Origin: Candidatus Nanoarchaeia archaeon
Lineage (GTDB): Archaea > Nanobdellota > Nanobdellia > Woesearchaeales > JANQNE01
Assembly: GCA_028279725.1 (NCBI GenBank)
Contig: JANQNE010000002.1
Coordinates: forward strand, 86,836 to 150,835
DNA length: 64,000 nt
Direction of reading: 5' to 3'
Below, piece by piece: positions 40,674 to 50,007 of the stretch; positions within the stretch are counted from its first letter, which is position 1; each line of letters starts with the position of its first letter. A program made the position numbers and the translations under genes. Under the pieces are notes generated by a model. That model did no database searches and was not told the DNA's origin. It saw only the letters and a program-made list of their open reading frames with translations.

Positions 40674-41296
40674 TTTTTCTTCCATTTTTCATATTTCTTC
40701 TTGTGTTTTGGGTTGGTAAATCCTATTTTCTCTATAAATTTCTCTAAGTTATTTTTGCCATTAAACTGGATTCTGTATAGATTGTTCCAGTTATTCTCAT
40801 ACTTATGGCTTACATATAAACTACCCTGAATACCTTCTTTCTTTAAATAATCCAATACTTGTTTCAGTAAAACTTTAGATATGCTGGAAAATTCTATTCT
40901 AGGGTATATAATTCCATTATTATTTGTCAGAACTAAACAACCATCAGTTGCAAAGTATCCTTTTATGATTTCCCTATAATATTTTTCTCCAAAAAAAGAA
41001 GAAATCTTTAGTTTTTTACCTTTTTTTCCTACCGGAAATCCTATGTTTTTGAACAATAGAAACATCTTCTTATCGCAAAATCCCATCTCAAGTTTACCCT
41101 GTGAGGGTCTCTTTTTTATCCTCACTTTCTTACTTCTAATTCTTTCTACAATGGGTTTTATATTATTTAGGAATGGTAAATCATCTTCTAAATGTCCGCA
41201 AATCTCAACAAAATGGTGATTCTTTCCTACCTTACTAATACATCCATCTCCAAGTAAAATTCCATATAAGAGAGCAAGGTCTTTGTCAACATCCAT
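40655..41296 (-). CDS. LAGLIDADG homing endonuclease
   Basis: A 213-aa protein with two motifs: LLYGILLGDGCI (residues 9-20) and IIKGYFATDGCL (about 109-120), each with its catalytic acid. Single-chain size. Not inside an intron: it lies antisense and its last five codons and stop (GGAEI) are read from the tRNA T arm and acceptor. TTTATATAG at 41316-41326 gives it its own leaderless promoter. Such enzymes cut intron-less alleles; the neighbouring tRNA is the likely target. Confidence 0.85.
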   Translation of the reverse strand: MDVDKDLALLYGILLGDGCISKVGKNHHFVEICGHLEDDLPFLNNIKPIVERIRSKKVRIKKRPSQGKLEMGFCDKKMFLLFKNIGFPVGKKGKKLKISSFFGEKYYREIIKGYFATDGCLVLTNNNGIIYPRIEFSSISKVLLKQVLDYLKKEGIQGSLYVSHKYENNWNNLYRIQFNGKNNLEKFIEKIGFTNPKHKKKYEKWKKNGGAEI

Positions 41297-41356
41297 ATCA
41301 TTTTTAACGCAAGAAATCTATATAAATTCTGGCTCGGAATGTCCAGTGTCCAGTGC

Positions 41357-41680
41357 TTATATCCACAAATAATTCCGACCAATGTCTATACTTTTCTGTC
41401 TTCTATCATAACAGGTTAGAGGTGTGTAATTCTCCGGAAGGTTTTTTTCAATCCTCGCAATAAGGGTTCTTGCTTCTGCTTCAGTATCAACCTTAAGAGG
41501 GATACCTACTCCCATCTTAGTCTTGTGGTGTCTGTAGTCAAAGACATCGGCGATGTCACTAAAGCTGACAGAGCCATTTAGTCTTAAACCATTAGAAGCC
41601 TTTTTTTTAAGATGCTCCCTTATAAGAGGAGAATCATCCCTCTCACTGTCTTTTACATGAGCTACTACTAGTGTATACAT
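41357..41680 (-). CDS. Small unknown protein, paralogue of 41746
   Basis: A 107-aa protein starting MYTLVVAHVK. GIPLKVDTEAEARTLIARIE corresponds to VPLKVNNIEDARKIKTQM in the next gene. No known family. ATG about 22 nt after a TTTATATT box. Confidence 0.6.
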   Translation of the reverse strand: MYTLVVAHVKDSERDDSPLIREHLKKKASNGLRLNGSVSFSDIADVFDYRHHKTKMGVGIPLKVDTEAEARTLIARIEKNLPENYTPLTCYDRRQKSIDIGRNYLWI

Positions 41681-41745
41681 CCTAAAAAAATATAAAGGCA
41701 GAAAGAAGTATTTAAAGATTGTTGTTCACAAACATGTACTTTTAA

Positions 41746-42027
41746 TCACTCAACTGGCTTTCCGTCTTTGTAAATTTCTACAGAATAACCAACATGAAAA
41801 GATTCGCAGTACATCTGTGTCTTTATTTTTCTGGCATCTTCTATGTTATTGACTTTCAGAGGAACTCTGATGTCACAGTTAGAATCTATAATTCCGTCAA
41901 GATCAACACTTTCTAAGAACTTATGGTTTTCGTTCCTCATTCTCCATAACCCCATCAATTTAGAAACAGGATCTTCAAACTTTTTTGCTTTTTTCTCATC
42001 AGTTATCTTTAAAATCGCTTCATACAT
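41746..42027 (-). CDS. Small unknown protein, paralogue of 41357
   Basis: A 93-aa protein starting MYEAILKITD, with the same alpha-beta layout and the VPLKV..EDAR signature near residue 55. A tandem pair of diverged duplicates. Confidence 0.6.
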   Translation of the reverse strand: MYEAILKITDEKKAKKFEDPVSKLMGLWRMRNENHKFLESVDLDGIIDSNCDIRVPLKVNNIEDARKIKTQMYCESFHVGYSVEIYKDGKPVE

Positions 42028-42049
42028 TTTATATACCTCATATATTGAA

Positions 42050-42148
42050 CGCCACAGCCAGGATTTGAACCTGGAAAGCCCGAAGGCAACGGTTTTCTTT
42101 ATCTAAGATATTCGAGACCGTCGGAGTACCGGATTGTCCCACTGTGGC
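42050..42148 (-). tRNA. tRNA-Ser (CGA) with 16-nt intron
   Basis: Acceptor GCCACAG/CTGTGGC, anticodon stem ACGGT/ACCGT, loop CTCGA..AA giving CGA. Long variable arm (GCC-TTCG-GGC) marks it class II. The loop is 23 nt, so a 16-nt intron is inferred after position 37. Discriminator G. Confidence 0.85.
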
Positions 42149-42181
42149 AACAGTAAATCCTTCTAAAAATTTGTGTAATAA

Positions 42182-42256
42182 TGCCCCAGCCGAGATTCGA
42201 ACTCGGGTCGTTGCCTCGAGAGGGCAACATGATTGGCCGGACTACACCACTGGGGC
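42182..42256 (-). tRNA. tRNA-Glu (CUC)
   Basis: Acceptor GCCCCAG/CTGGGGC, anticodon stem TTGCC/GGCAA around CTCTCGA, T arm CCGAG-TTCGAAT-CTCGG, discriminator A. No intron. Confidence 0.88.
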
Positions 42257-42261
42257 ATAAA

Positions 42262-42382
42262 CGCCAGCGCCCGGATTTGAACCGGGATATCCGTGAGGAA
42301 ACAACCTGTCTTCACTTGCGTTCAGGATTTGCCTAACGTCAAGTTTCCAGGGTTGCGCAGTACCAGATTGTGCCACGCTGGC
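42262..42382 (-). tRNA. tRNA-Ser (GGA) with 37-nt intron
   Basis: Acceptor GCCAGCG/CGCTGGC, anticodon stem CAACC/GGTTG around CTGGAA, class II variable arm (TCC-TCAC-GGA), T arm CCCGG-TTCAAAT-CCGGG, discriminator G. The 44-nt loop implies a 37-nt intron. Confidence 0.85.
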
Positions 42383-42450
42383 ATAAATTAGGGATAATAG
42401 GTTGTTTTATAAAGGTTTCGTGCTTAACACCTTTTTATTTTGGGGGTAAA

Positions 42451-43026
42451 ATGGACAAAATAAGAAGAATAGAGCTAAAGACAAACCCAAAGCCAGTGAA
42501 TGGTTTTAGGCTTCCTTTCAATCATGATAAGGTAGAGATATCGCAAGGATACAAATCTCCTTATAGCCATAACTCTTTTGTTTTGGGAAGGGAAGATCTT
42601 TTGATAGATGACAGATATTGTGTGGATTTCAAACTTCCTTTCGGGACTGAAGTGGTCGCTGCAAAAGATGGTGTAGTGTATGGTGCTGTGAATTGTAATG
42701 ATTCTTCTTACAGAGGATTAGACTTGAAAAAAGGTTTGAACACTCCGGCTAATTTCATAATAATAGAACATGATGATCTTTTTACGATATGTTCTCAATT
42801 AGAAAAAGGAAGCATTAATCTAGAAAAAGGAGATGGTGTAGAAGAAGGACAGATTATAGCAAGGACAGGAGAGTCTGGTTGGGTCGGCAGTTATCCTCAC
42901 CTACATTTTGGAGTTTATAATCTTCCAAGAAAAGGAAGAATAGCTAGATTGAGTGTTCCTGTCATATTTGATGGTTATCAAGGAAATCTGTACCATCCAA
43001 ATCCTAAGTTAGAAGAGATCATTTAA
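42451..43026 (+). CDS. M23-family peptidase homologue, probably inactive
   Basis: A 191-aa protein from ATG 42451; the longer open frame runs into the tRNA-Ser gene. TTTTATAAAGG about 47 nt upstream. LytM fold: RYCVDFKLPFGTEVVAAKDGVVYG, then NFIIIEHDDL and SYPHLHFGVYN. The usual HxxxD reads RYCVD (His to Arg) and the catalytic Y.HL reads CSQL (His to Gln). The last HLH remains. Likely a binding protein, not a hydrolase. Confidence 0.75.
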   Translation: MDKIRRIELKTNPKPVNGFRLPFNHDKVEISQGYKSPYSHNSFVLGREDLLIDDRYCVDFKLPFGTEVVAAKDGVVYGAVNCNDSSYRGLDLKKGLNTPANFIIIEHDDLFTICSQLEKGSINLEKGDGVEEGQIIARTGESGWVGSYPHLHFGVYNLPRKGRIARLSVPVIFDGYQGNLYHPNPKLEEII

Positions 43027-43303
43027 GGCCGTTCATCGCCTTATAAGTTCCGTCTTTTTGCTGAAGGAAATAATGGTTTTTTCTGCATAATCTTATCTCA
43101 GCCATGCTTGTTCCTATGTCTCTTATGCCTATCCTGCCTATAAGGTCTTTGTTTTTGCTGTTGATTATCCTTTCCATAGCTGTCCTCGCTGGAGCAATGT
43201 AGTCTCTTGAGCTATTCAGCAAATTTAGAAGATAATCTCTGGGGTTTTCAGCATTCTCGATTTCTTTCACTATCTGTCCAATATCTATAACATCTGTTTC
43301 CAT
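43019..43303 (-). CDS. Unknown small protein
   Basis: 94 aa, start at ATG 43303 one base after the upstream TAA, with GGAG inside the upstream gene as SD (a frame from 43342 overlaps the PRTase gene). Helical; RDYIAPARTAMERIINSKNKD. Same transcript as the PRTase. Function unknown. Confidence 0.55.
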   Translation of the reverse strand: METDVIDIGQIVKEIENAENPRDYLLNLLNSSRDYIAPARTAMERIINSKNKDLIGRIGIRDIGTSMAEIRLCRKNHYFLQQKDGTYKAMNGLK

Positions 43304-43304
43304 C

Positions 43305-43697
43305 TTAACTCCATGGCCATTTAACGCACTCTTTGAAATCAAAAAGAGAATAATCTGCTTTTCCGCTCATGACCAATGTAGTTATCTTGTTGCCTTTAAG
43401 GATCTTTTTTGCTTTTTCTAATGTCTTTCCTGTTCTTGAAACGTCGTCGACAAGAAGGATGTTCTTATTCTTTAAGTCTAAAGATAATTTATCAATAAGT
43501 TTTGGAGAATTGAACTTAACATTGTTCTTAGCATCTCTGAAATTAATCTTTACAATATCAACATCTAAGTCAAGATGATCTGCAATAAGAGCAGCTGGAA
43601 CAACACCACCATCTCCAATACCAACTACAATATCAAAATCCTCAAAACTAGTCAGCCTTATCTTTTTATTGATATCTTCTGCTGAGACAGATCTCAT
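43305..43697 (-). CDS. Phosphoribosyltransferase
   Basis: A 130-aa type I PRTase. PRPP loop ILLVDDVSRTGKTL near residue 80 and VVGIGDGGVVPA near 25. Substrate unclear; purine or xanthine salvage is typical for this size. Coupled by ATGA to the ECF-S gene, which may import the base. Confidence 0.8.
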   Translation of the reverse strand: MRSVSAEDINKKIRLTSFEDFDIVVGIGDGGVVPAALIADHLDLDVDIVKINFRDAKNNVKFNSPKLIDKLSLDLKNKNILLVDDVSRTGKTLEKAKKILKGNKITTLVMSGKADYSLFDFKECVKWPWS

Positions 43698-44164
43698 GAG
43701 AATCTTTTAGCTGTGATTCCAGCCAGTGCTCCAAAAATAATATTGCTGATCAATAATGAGAAAACTATCATCTTCACTGCGATTACAGGCATACCAATCA
43801 GATAGATGTCTGTTGGTATAAGCCAGATCAACTGTATTGCGAAAGCTGTCAGGACTGCTATTATTATGTTCCAGTCCATCTTGACAAATAATCCGACTAA
43901 AGTTCCTAAAATTATGTTTCCAACGATAATATAAGGATTATTTAAGGCAACTGCAACATAGACTGATCCTACTGCTCCTGAGATAAATCCTCCAAAAGGA
44001 CCATATAATATAGCTGCTAAGAAGATAGCATACTGGAAGAAATGTATTCTCAGACCAAAAACAGTCGTGTAATGCATCATCCCAAGAAGATTAGGGAGCA
44101 ATGCTAAAAAAGAAATTATCAGAAGATTCTTTGTATCAAACTCAAAGATGTTTTTGAATTCCAT
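43694..44164 (-). CDS. ECF-transporter S component-like membrane protein
   Basis: A 156-aa, five/six-TM protein. GLRIHFFQYAIFLAAILYGPFGGFISGAVGSVYVA matches the ECF-S pattern of a loop followed by a Gly-rich helix. Energising EcfA/T genes are not in view. With the PRTase it may form a base salvage unit. It starts two bases after the uS10 stop. Confidence 0.7.
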   Translation of the reverse strand: MEFKNIFEFDTKNLLIISFLALLPNLLGMMHYTTVFGLRIHFFQYAIFLAAILYGPFGGFISGAVGSVYVAVALNNPYIIVGNIILGTLVGLFVKMDWNIIIAVLTAFAIQLIWLIPTDIYLIGMPVIAVKMIVFSLLISNIIFGALAGITAKRFS

Positions 44165-44165
44165 C

Positions 44166-44474
44166 TTATTCGATCATTTCGATCTCGATGTTCAGTCCTT
44201 CTGGGATAGGCACTCTCATAACAAGCCTAAGAGCTCTTTCATCTATTCCTAGATCTATAAGCCTTTTATGGATACGCATCTCATATCTTTCCCAAGAAGC
44301 TTTTCCTTCACCGCAAGGAGACTTTCTAGTAGTTATCTTAAGTTTCTTTGTAGGAAGAGGTATTGGGCCACGCAGTTCAACTCCAGTCTTTGTAGAAATA
44401 TCTTTAATATCACTGCATACTTTATTGATCTTGTTAATGTCTGTACTTGCTAGTTTTATTCTTGCTTTTTGCAT
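44166..44474 (-). CDS. rps10: Ribosomal protein uS10
   Basis: A 102-aa protein. [47 protein letters not shown] and [12 protein letters not shown] are typical archaeal uS10. Downstream of EF-1A, as in the archaeal str operon. A 83-nt gap separates them. Confidence 0.95.
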   Translation of the reverse strand: MQKARIKLASTDINKINKVCSDIKDISTKTGVELRGPIPLPTKKLKITTRKSPCGEGKASWERYEMRIHKRLIDLGIDERALRLVMRVPIPEGLNIEIEMIE

Positions 44475-44557
44475 ATTTCAATCACTTTTTGGAGTTTACT
44501 TCATGATAAGACCCAGTTTCACCATGATCTTAATTAAAAGTTAAAAAAATAATGGGC

Positions 44558-45853
44558 TTAGCCCATACTTTTTTGCTTTATGTCTATACACATTCCAGCT
44601 GCTACAGTTGCTCCTGAATCTCTGATAGCGAACCTTGACATCTGAGGGATGTCTGTCTGCTTCTCGATTACCAGAGGCTGTACTGGTCTGATCTTAACAA
44701 TTGCAGCGTCTCCATTCTTGATGAAGTCTGGATTTTCAGCCAAAACTTCTCCACTTGCTGGATTAAGCTTTTTCTCAATTGCCACAACCTGACAAGCAAC
44801 CTGTGCTGTGTGTATGTGGAAAACTGGTGTGTAACCAACAGTTATGACGCTTGGATGGTTTAGAACAACCATCTGAGCTGTAAATTCTTCAGCTACACTT
44901 GGAACATTATCAGAGTGTCCGATGACGTCTCCTCTTGCAATGTCTTTCTTTCCGAACCCTCTTACGTTGAATCCGATGTTGTCTCCTGGTCCAGCCTGCT
45001 GCATCTGTTCGTGATGCATCTCTAGAGATTTCATCTCTCCAGCTACTCCTTTTCCTTCTCTTCCTGGAACAGCTGTAATCTTATCTCCAACCTTAACAAC
45101 TCCTGTTTCAACTCTTCCAACTGGAACTACACCGATACCTGTGATGTTATAAACATCCTGGATAGGCAGTCTTAGTGGCAGATCAGTTGGTTTTTCAGGT
45201 TCTTTCAGATCATTGATTGTATCAAGTAATGTTGGTCCGTCATACCATGACATCTTATCTGATTTTTTAGCAACATTGTCTCCTTGCAATGATGCAATCG
45301 GAACGAACGGAATCTCATCTGCTTTGTATCCAACAGAAGCCAATAGTGTCTGAACTTCTTTCTTTACTGCTTCATATTTTTCTTGTGAATAATCAACACC
45401 TGAGATATCCATCTTGTTAACTGCGATTATCATCTGGTTAACTCCCAGTGTCTTTGACAAGAAAACGTGTTCTTTTGTCTGTGCGTTTACTCCGTCGTTA
45501 GCAGCAACAACAAGAACTCCTGCATCAGCCTGTGATGCTCCTGTAATCATGTTCTTGATAAAGTCCCTGTGTCCTGGAGCGTCGATTATTGTGAAGTAAT
45601 ACTTGTCTGTCTCGAATTTCTTGTGAGCAAGATCGATTGTTACTCCTCTTTCTCTCTCTTCTTTTAGATTGTCCATTACGAAAGCGAACTCAAAACCGCC
45701 TTTTCCAAGCTCCTGAGCTTTCTCTTTCAGCTTTCTCATTGTCTGCTCATCGATATTTCCTGAGTCAAACAATAATCTTCCGACAGTTGTAGATTTACCG
45801 TGATCTACATGTCCGATGAATACCAAATTTATGTGTACTTTTTCCTTAGCCAT
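44558..45853 (-). CDS. tuf: Elongation factor 1-alpha (aEF-1A)
   Basis: 431 aa, full length. G1 [11 protein letters not shown]2 region [12 protein letters not shown]3 DAPGHRD, G4 NKMD. Delivers aminoacyl-tRNA to the ribosome. GAGGAGGG precedes the ATG. A TTTATAAA block at 45920s suits a TATA box. Confidence 0.97.
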   Translation of the reverse strand: MAKEKVHINLVFIGHVDHGKSTTVGRLLFDSGNIDEQTMRKLKEKAQELGKGGFEFAFVMDNLKEERERGVTIDLAHKKFETDKYYFTIIDAPGHRDFIKNMITGASQADAGVLVVAANDGVNAQTKEHVFLSKTLGVNQMIIAVNKMDISGVDYSQEKYEAVKKEVQTLLASVGYKADEIPFVPIASLQGDNVAKKSDKMSWYDGPTLLDTINDLKEPEKPTDLPLRLPIQDVYNITGIGVVPVGRVETGVVKVGDKITAVPGREGKGVAGEMKSLEMHHEQMQQAGPGDNIGFNVRGFGKKDIARGDVIGHSDNVPSVAEEFTAQMVVLNHPSVITVGYTPVFHIHTAQVACQVVAIEKKLNPASGEVLAENPDFIKNGDAAIVKIRPVQPLVIEKQTDIPQMSRFAIRDSGATVAAGMCIDIKQKSMG

Positions 45854-45935
45854 TTATAATCCCTCCTCGTTATTAGGTTAGTATGATACCCCTACTTACA
45901 CGTGCAGGGGAATTTTTGTTTATTTATAAACCTTA

Positions 45936-48116
45936 CTATTTTACGCCCAGCATAGCGTCTGTAAGGCCTTTTCTCTCCTTTATCTGCTTCTGGATCTTGT
46001 CCTGAAGCTCACCAGGCAGTCTTTCGAACATCTGGTCAACTAAGCTGGAAGTTCCTCTTCCGCCTGTTGCAGATCTAAGATCTGAGGAAAAGCCAAACAT
46101 CTCTCCTACTGGCATCTTCGCTTTTGCTACTACTTGTGCAGTCTCCTGGTTCATATCCAATAGCTGCCCTCTCTTGTTTCCGATCAGCTTTGAAAGCTCT
46201 CCCATGAATTCAACTGGTGCTTCAAGCTGCATTATCTGCAATGGTTCTAATAATACAGGAGCTGCTGTGCTGATTGCTCCTCTTATAGATTCCCTTACAG
46301 CAGGATAGACCTGAGCTGGACCTCTGTGGATCGCATCTTCATGCAGTTTAACATCATTGAAGTTAACCCTTAGTTTTGTACATGGCTCTTTTGCCAAAGG
46401 ACCTCCGTTCATAACATCTTCAAACATGTCCAATACCATCTCCATGATCTCTCCGATGTGAACTTCTCCTTTAACATTGTTTACCATTATGTTTCCGTTG
46501 TAGATGTCAACAACATTTGCTGCTTCTTTTGAATCCATACCTAATTCAATGAACTGATCTCTTAAAGCGAAATCCTTTTTCTTTGTCCTCATCTCTGGGA
46601 CCTTCTTCTCTTTTATCGCCTTGTAGATATTGTCATCTAACGGTTCTACTGTGAAATAGAACTTGTTGTGCTTGTTTGGTGATTTTCCTTCAACTTCCTG
46701 AGAAACTTTAGTTGCTGTCTCCCTGTAAACAACAATCGGAGGAGAGGTTTTTACTTCAATGCCTTTTTCTGATTTGATCCTGTTCTCTATAACTTCTAAG
46801 TGAAGCTCCCCCATACCATGCATCAGCTGTTCTCCTGTCTCTTCGTTGATCTCTATAACTATGTTAGGATCCTCTTTCTGTACAGTCCTTAGAACTTCGA
46901 TCAGTTTTGGAAGGTCTGAAGGTTTTGTAGCTTCAATACCCTTTGTGATAACTGGCTCGAAGATATGTGTTATCTGTTCAAAAGGTTCTGATTTCTTTAA
47001 GGTTACAGTCTCTCCTGGGAAGCTTTTTAGTCCTGCAACTCCTATGATGTTTCCAGCTGGTGTGTTATCAACGATCTCTCTTTTAGCTCCGTTGTAGATA
47101 AATACTTGCTGGACTCTTCCTTCTGTGTTTGACCTGTTAAGGAATACTTCTGTTCCTTTGCTCATAGTTCCTGAGAATAATCTTCCTGCAGAGATCTCTC
47201 CTGCCTGAGGATCTACTACGATCTTTGTTATTACGAAGAACAATGGTCCGTTTGGATCACAAGCCTGAAGTGATTTTCCGTCTTCTGAATCCATCTCACC
47301 ATGCCATATCTTTGGAATCCTGTATGCCTGAGCATCAACAGGATTTGGAAGATGTTCTACAACCATGTCCAGGATAACTTCATGGATAGGAGCTTTTTTT
47401 GCAAGCTCTTTGTAAGCATCTCCGCCTTTTTCATAAGCATCTATTATGTCTTTGAATGTTATTCCTTTCTTCTTCATGTATGGAAGTGAAAGAGCCCAGT
47501 TGTGGAATGCTGAACCGAAAGCAACGCTTCCTCCAACAACATCTGTGTTCCATTTCTCTCCATATTCTTTTTCTCCGATCTCTGTAATCAGCTTGTTTAC
47601 ACTCTTAATGATGTTCATGAACTTTTCCTGCATAGCTTCTGGTGTAAGCTTAACTTCTTTGATCAATCTGTCAACTTTGTTGATGAAAAGAGTTGGCTTT
47701 ACTCTTTCTTTCAAAGCCTGCCTTAGAACAGTTTCAGTCTGCGGCATTATTCCTTCAACTGCACATGACAGTACTATAGCTCCGTCAACAGCTCTCATAG
47801 CTCTTGTTACGTCTCCACCAAAATCAACGTGACCAGGTGTATCGATCAAATTGATCAGATATTCTGTTTCATCAACAGTGTGAACCATTGAAACTGAAGC
47901 TGAATCAATAGTGATTCCTCTTTCTTGTTCATCGTCGTGGAAATCTAATGCGCATGCTTTTCCAGCAAGCTCTTCAGACATCATACCAGCTCCTGCCAGC
48001 AAATTGTCTGAGAATGTAGTCTTTCCGTGATCGATATGAGCACAAATCGCAATATTTCTAATCTGTTTAGGACTCTTCATGATCCTAACAACCTTTTCAG
48101 CCATCTTTTCTCCCAT
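45936..48116 (-). CDS. fusA: Elongation factor 2 (aEF-2)
   Basis: 726 aa. AHIDHGKTTFSDNLL (G1), QERGITIDSAS, DTPGHVD, NKVD. The diphthamide site is present: DAIHRGPAQVYPAVRE, with the His that is modified in archaea. An internal ATG four codons on (48104) is also SD-supported. Carries out translocation. Immediately downstream of the second NDK gene. Confidence 0.97.
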   Translation of the reverse strand: MGEKMAEKVVRIMKSPKQIRNIAICAHIDHGKTTFSDNLLAGAGMMSEELAGKACALDFHDDEQERGITIDSASVSMVHTVDETEYLINLIDTPGHVDFGGDVTRAMRAVDGAIVLSCAVEGIMPQTETVLRQALKERVKPTLFINKVDRLIKEVKLTPEAMQEKFMNIIKSVNKLITEIGEKEYGEKWNTDVVGGSVAFGSAFHNWALSLPYMKKKGITFKDIIDAYEKGGDAYKELAKKAPIHEVILDMVVEHLPNPVDAQAYRIPKIWHGEMDSEDGKSLQACDPNGPLFFVITKIVVDPQAGEISAGRLFSGTMSKGTEVFLNRSNTEGRVQQVFIYNGAKREIVDNTPAGNIIGVAGLKSFPGETVTLKKSEPFEQITHIFEPVITKGIEATKPSDLPKLIEVLRTVQKEDPNIVIEINEETGEQLMHGMGELHLEVIENRIKSEKGIEVKTSPPIVVYRETATKVSQEVEGKSPNKHNKFYFTVEPLDDNIYKAIKEKKVPEMRTKKKDFALRDQFIELGMDSKEAANVVDIYNGNIMVNNVKGEVHIGEIMEMVLDMFEDVMNGGPLAKEPCTKLRVNFNDVKLHEDAIHRGPAQVYPAVRESIRGAISTAAPVLLEPLQIMQLEAPVEFMGELSKLIGNKRGQLLDMNQETAQVVAKAKMPVGEMFGFSSDLRSATGGRGTSSLVDQMFERLPGELQDKIQKQIKERKGLTDAMLGVK

Positions 48117-48129
48117 TTTTAACTCACCT

Positions 48130-48645
48130 TTATTTCTTTAAATCTGATTTCCAGATATATTCTTTCTTTTTAACTTCTCTTTCGACTACCGGATAGATAG
48201 TGCTTACCAATTCAGTAGGCTTAAACCAAAGCTTTACTTCTCTTTCAGCCTCTTTTTTGTTTTCTGAAGCGTGAATTACGTTTTCGAATACACCTCCTGT
48301 GGTGATCCTTCCATATTTTCCTCTCATGGATTCAGGATGTGCTTCCTCTGGATTTGTCGATCCAGCGATATCTCGGATCTCTTTGACAGCGTCTTTTCCT
48401 TCATATACCAGTGCCATGATCCTTGGAGTGTGAAACTCACCCATTATGTATCTGATAAGCTCGTCGAAAAAAGGCTTATCCTTAAGATGCTTGTAATGCT
48501 CTTCAGCAAGCTCTTTTGTTACAGTTACGATCTTTGCTCCCATTATCTTTCTTTTAGGGCTTGATAGTTTTAGGATGATATCTCCTGTAAGTGATTTTAC
48601 CAGTCCGTCTGGTTTTACCAAAACTAAAGTTTGTTCGACTGCCAT
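48130..48645 (-). CDS. Nucleoside diphosphate kinase homologue, second copy
   Basis: 171 aa from ATG 48645 (MAVEQTLVLVKPDG). Frame upstream overlaps the first NDK and is rejected. Catalytic His kept (NVIHASENKKEAE), but the RGD(F/Y) block of standard NDKs reads RGKYGR. A C-terminal extension of about 20 residues (REVKKKEYIWKS). May have a changed role. Confidence 0.75.
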   Translation of the reverse strand: MAVEQTLVLVKPDGLVKSLTGDIILKLSSPKRKIMGAKIVTVTKELAEEHYKHLKDKPFFDELIRYIMGEFHTPRIMALVYEGKDAVKEIRDIAGSTNPEEAHPESMRGKYGRITTGGVFENVIHASENKKEAEREVKLWFKPTELVSTIYPVVEREVKKKEYIWKSDLKK

Positions 48646-48646
48646 T

Positions 48647-49126
48647 TTAAAAAGTGTGCACCTCCTGAGCTGTCTTGTAGCTATGTAGCTCCTCTTTTTT
48701 AAACCATAATTCAATTTCTGCTTCAGCTTCTTTATTGTTGCCTGAAGCATGGACAACATTTCTTATCGCTTTTCCTGCACCTGAAGTTGATTCGTAGCTG
48801 TGGTGTGTGTAGTCTCCTCTGATAGTTCCTGGCTGGGCTATTTTTGGTTCTGTGTCTCCAACCATCTTTCTGACTTGAGTTACTGCATGAATACCTTCAA
48901 CTGCTAAAGCAACAACCGGGCCTTCTGTGATCATGGCTTCAAGTCCTGGGTAAAATTCCTTTTCGACATGAGCTTTGTAATGCTCTTTTGAAAACTCCTT
49001 GTCTACCCATACCATACGCATACCTATGATCTTCAGGCCAACCTTTTCGAATCTTTGAGTGATCTCTCCGACCAGTCCTCTCTGTACTCCGTCTGGTTTG
49101 ATGAGGACTAAGGTTCTCTCGATCAT
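48647..49126 (-). CDS. ndk: Nucleoside diphosphate kinase
   Basis: 159 aa. RTLVLIKPDGVQRG, RGDYTHHSYE and the active-site NVVHASGNNKEAEAEIELWF. Transfers phosphate between NTPs and NDPs. In the conserved archaeal order L7Ae-S28e-L24e-NDK, overlapping L24e by 4 bp. IF2, often next, is replaced by the second NDK. Confidence 0.92.
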   Translation of the reverse strand: MIERTLVLIKPDGVQRGLVGEITQRFEKVGLKIIGMRMVWVDKEFSKEHYKAHVEKEFYPGLEAMITEGPVVALAVEGIHAVTQVRKMVGDTEPKIAQPGTIRGDYTHHSYESTSGAGKAIRNVVHASGNNKEAEAEIELWFKKEELHSYKTAQEVHTF

Positions 49127-49335
49127 TTAGATTCTCCACCTGCACTTTCTTCAGTTGATCCTCCTGCTTTCTTGTAAAGCTTGGACCATTTTGTTGTAAG
49201 TGGTTTTCTTTTCAGTTTTAGCAAGTTTTTCTCGCATTTGTTTGAACAAAAATGAATAAGTTTTCCGTCAGTCTTAACCAACAGTTTTCCAGTTCCTTTT
49301 TCGATGTCAGTTCCGCAGAATGTACATTTTACCAT
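49123..49335 (-). CDS. rpl24e: Ribosomal protein eL24
   Basis: 70 aa. Zinc site CTFCGTDIEKGTGKLLV then HFCSNKCEKN. Typical basic protein of the archaeal large subunit. Confidence 0.95.
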   Translation of the reverse strand: MVKCTFCGTDIEKGTGKLLVKTDGKLIHFCSNKCEKNLLKLKRKPLTTKWSKLYKKAGGSTEESAGGESK

Positions 49336-49336
49336 T

Positions 49337-49633
49337 TTACATTCCTCCTCTTCCGCCTTTCTTTCCCATTGCTCTTGCTTCTATCTCTGTTTCTCTAAGC
49401 ATAAGGATATCTCCAGGTCTTACAGGACCTTTGACATTTCTTCTAAGGATCTTGTTTTCATCCCTACCTTCAAGGATCTTACATCTGACTTGGATAGCTT
49501 CCCCTCTAGTTCCTGTTCTTCCCATGACTTCTTCTACTCTAGCCTGGAAAGCTCTTGAGAACTGGACAGCTCCTTTGCCAGTATCCTGCTGTTGACCTTT
49601 TTTTTGTGGTCTTGGTGGTCTTGTGTCTGCCAT
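49337..49633 (-). CDS. rps28e: Ribosomal protein eS28
   Basis: 98 aa. The core [20 protein letters not shown]...[20 protein letters not shown] is diagnostic, ending [12 protein letters not shown]. The N-terminal 30 residues (Gln/Lys-rich) extend the usual 70-aa protein. Confidence 0.93.
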   Translation of the reverse strand: MADTRPPRPQKKGQQQDTGKGAVQFSRAFQARVEEVMGRTGTRGEAIQVRCKILEGRDENKILRRNVKGPVRPGDILMLRETEIEARAMGKKGGRGGM

Positions 49634-49640
49634 TTTAGAT

Positions 49641-49988
49641 TCACTTCTTTAGCTCTTGGCTTACTTCTTTGATTAGTTTCTTAGCTTCTCCTTCTTCTGT
49701 TATTGCGACAGATGATGTTCCTAAGTCGATTCCTGCTGATGCTCCTAGCTCTTCTTTGCTTGAAACTTCAATTACAGGGATGTTCTTTTCTTTTCCGATC
49801 AAAGGCAAGTGCATAACGATTTCTGGTGGTGTAACATCTTTAGCGATTGCTACTAACTTAGCAGTTCCTTTTTCTAATGCTTTTGTGCACTCATTTGTTC
49901 CTTTCTTGATCTTTCCTGAGGTTTTAGCTACTTCGATAGCTTCAAAAACCTTATCCATTACTTCTTTTGAGACTTCTTCTCCAGCCAT
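49641..49988 (-). CDS. rpl7ae: Ribosomal protein L7Ae
   Basis: 115 aa from ATG 49988 ([10 protein letters not shown]), with GGAGG 7 nt upstream; an ATG at 50003 would overlap that [39 protein letters not shown] is the k-turn-binding core. Serves the ribosome, box C/D and H/ACA RNPs and RNase P. The leader carries hairpins (50008-50050). Confidence 0.95.
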   Translation of the reverse strand: MAGEEVSKEVMDKVFEAIEVAKTSGKIKKGTNECTKALEKGTAKLVAIAKDVTPPEIVMHLPLIGKEKNIPVIEVSSKEELGASAGIDLGTSSVAITEEGEAKKLIKEVSQELKK

Positions 49989-50007
49989 TTTATTTCCCTC
50001 CATGAAC

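Noticed and set aside
48646-48759. 38-residue N-terminal extension of the second NDK
   Set aside because: It overlaps the first NDK in another frame and does not resemble NDK sequence.
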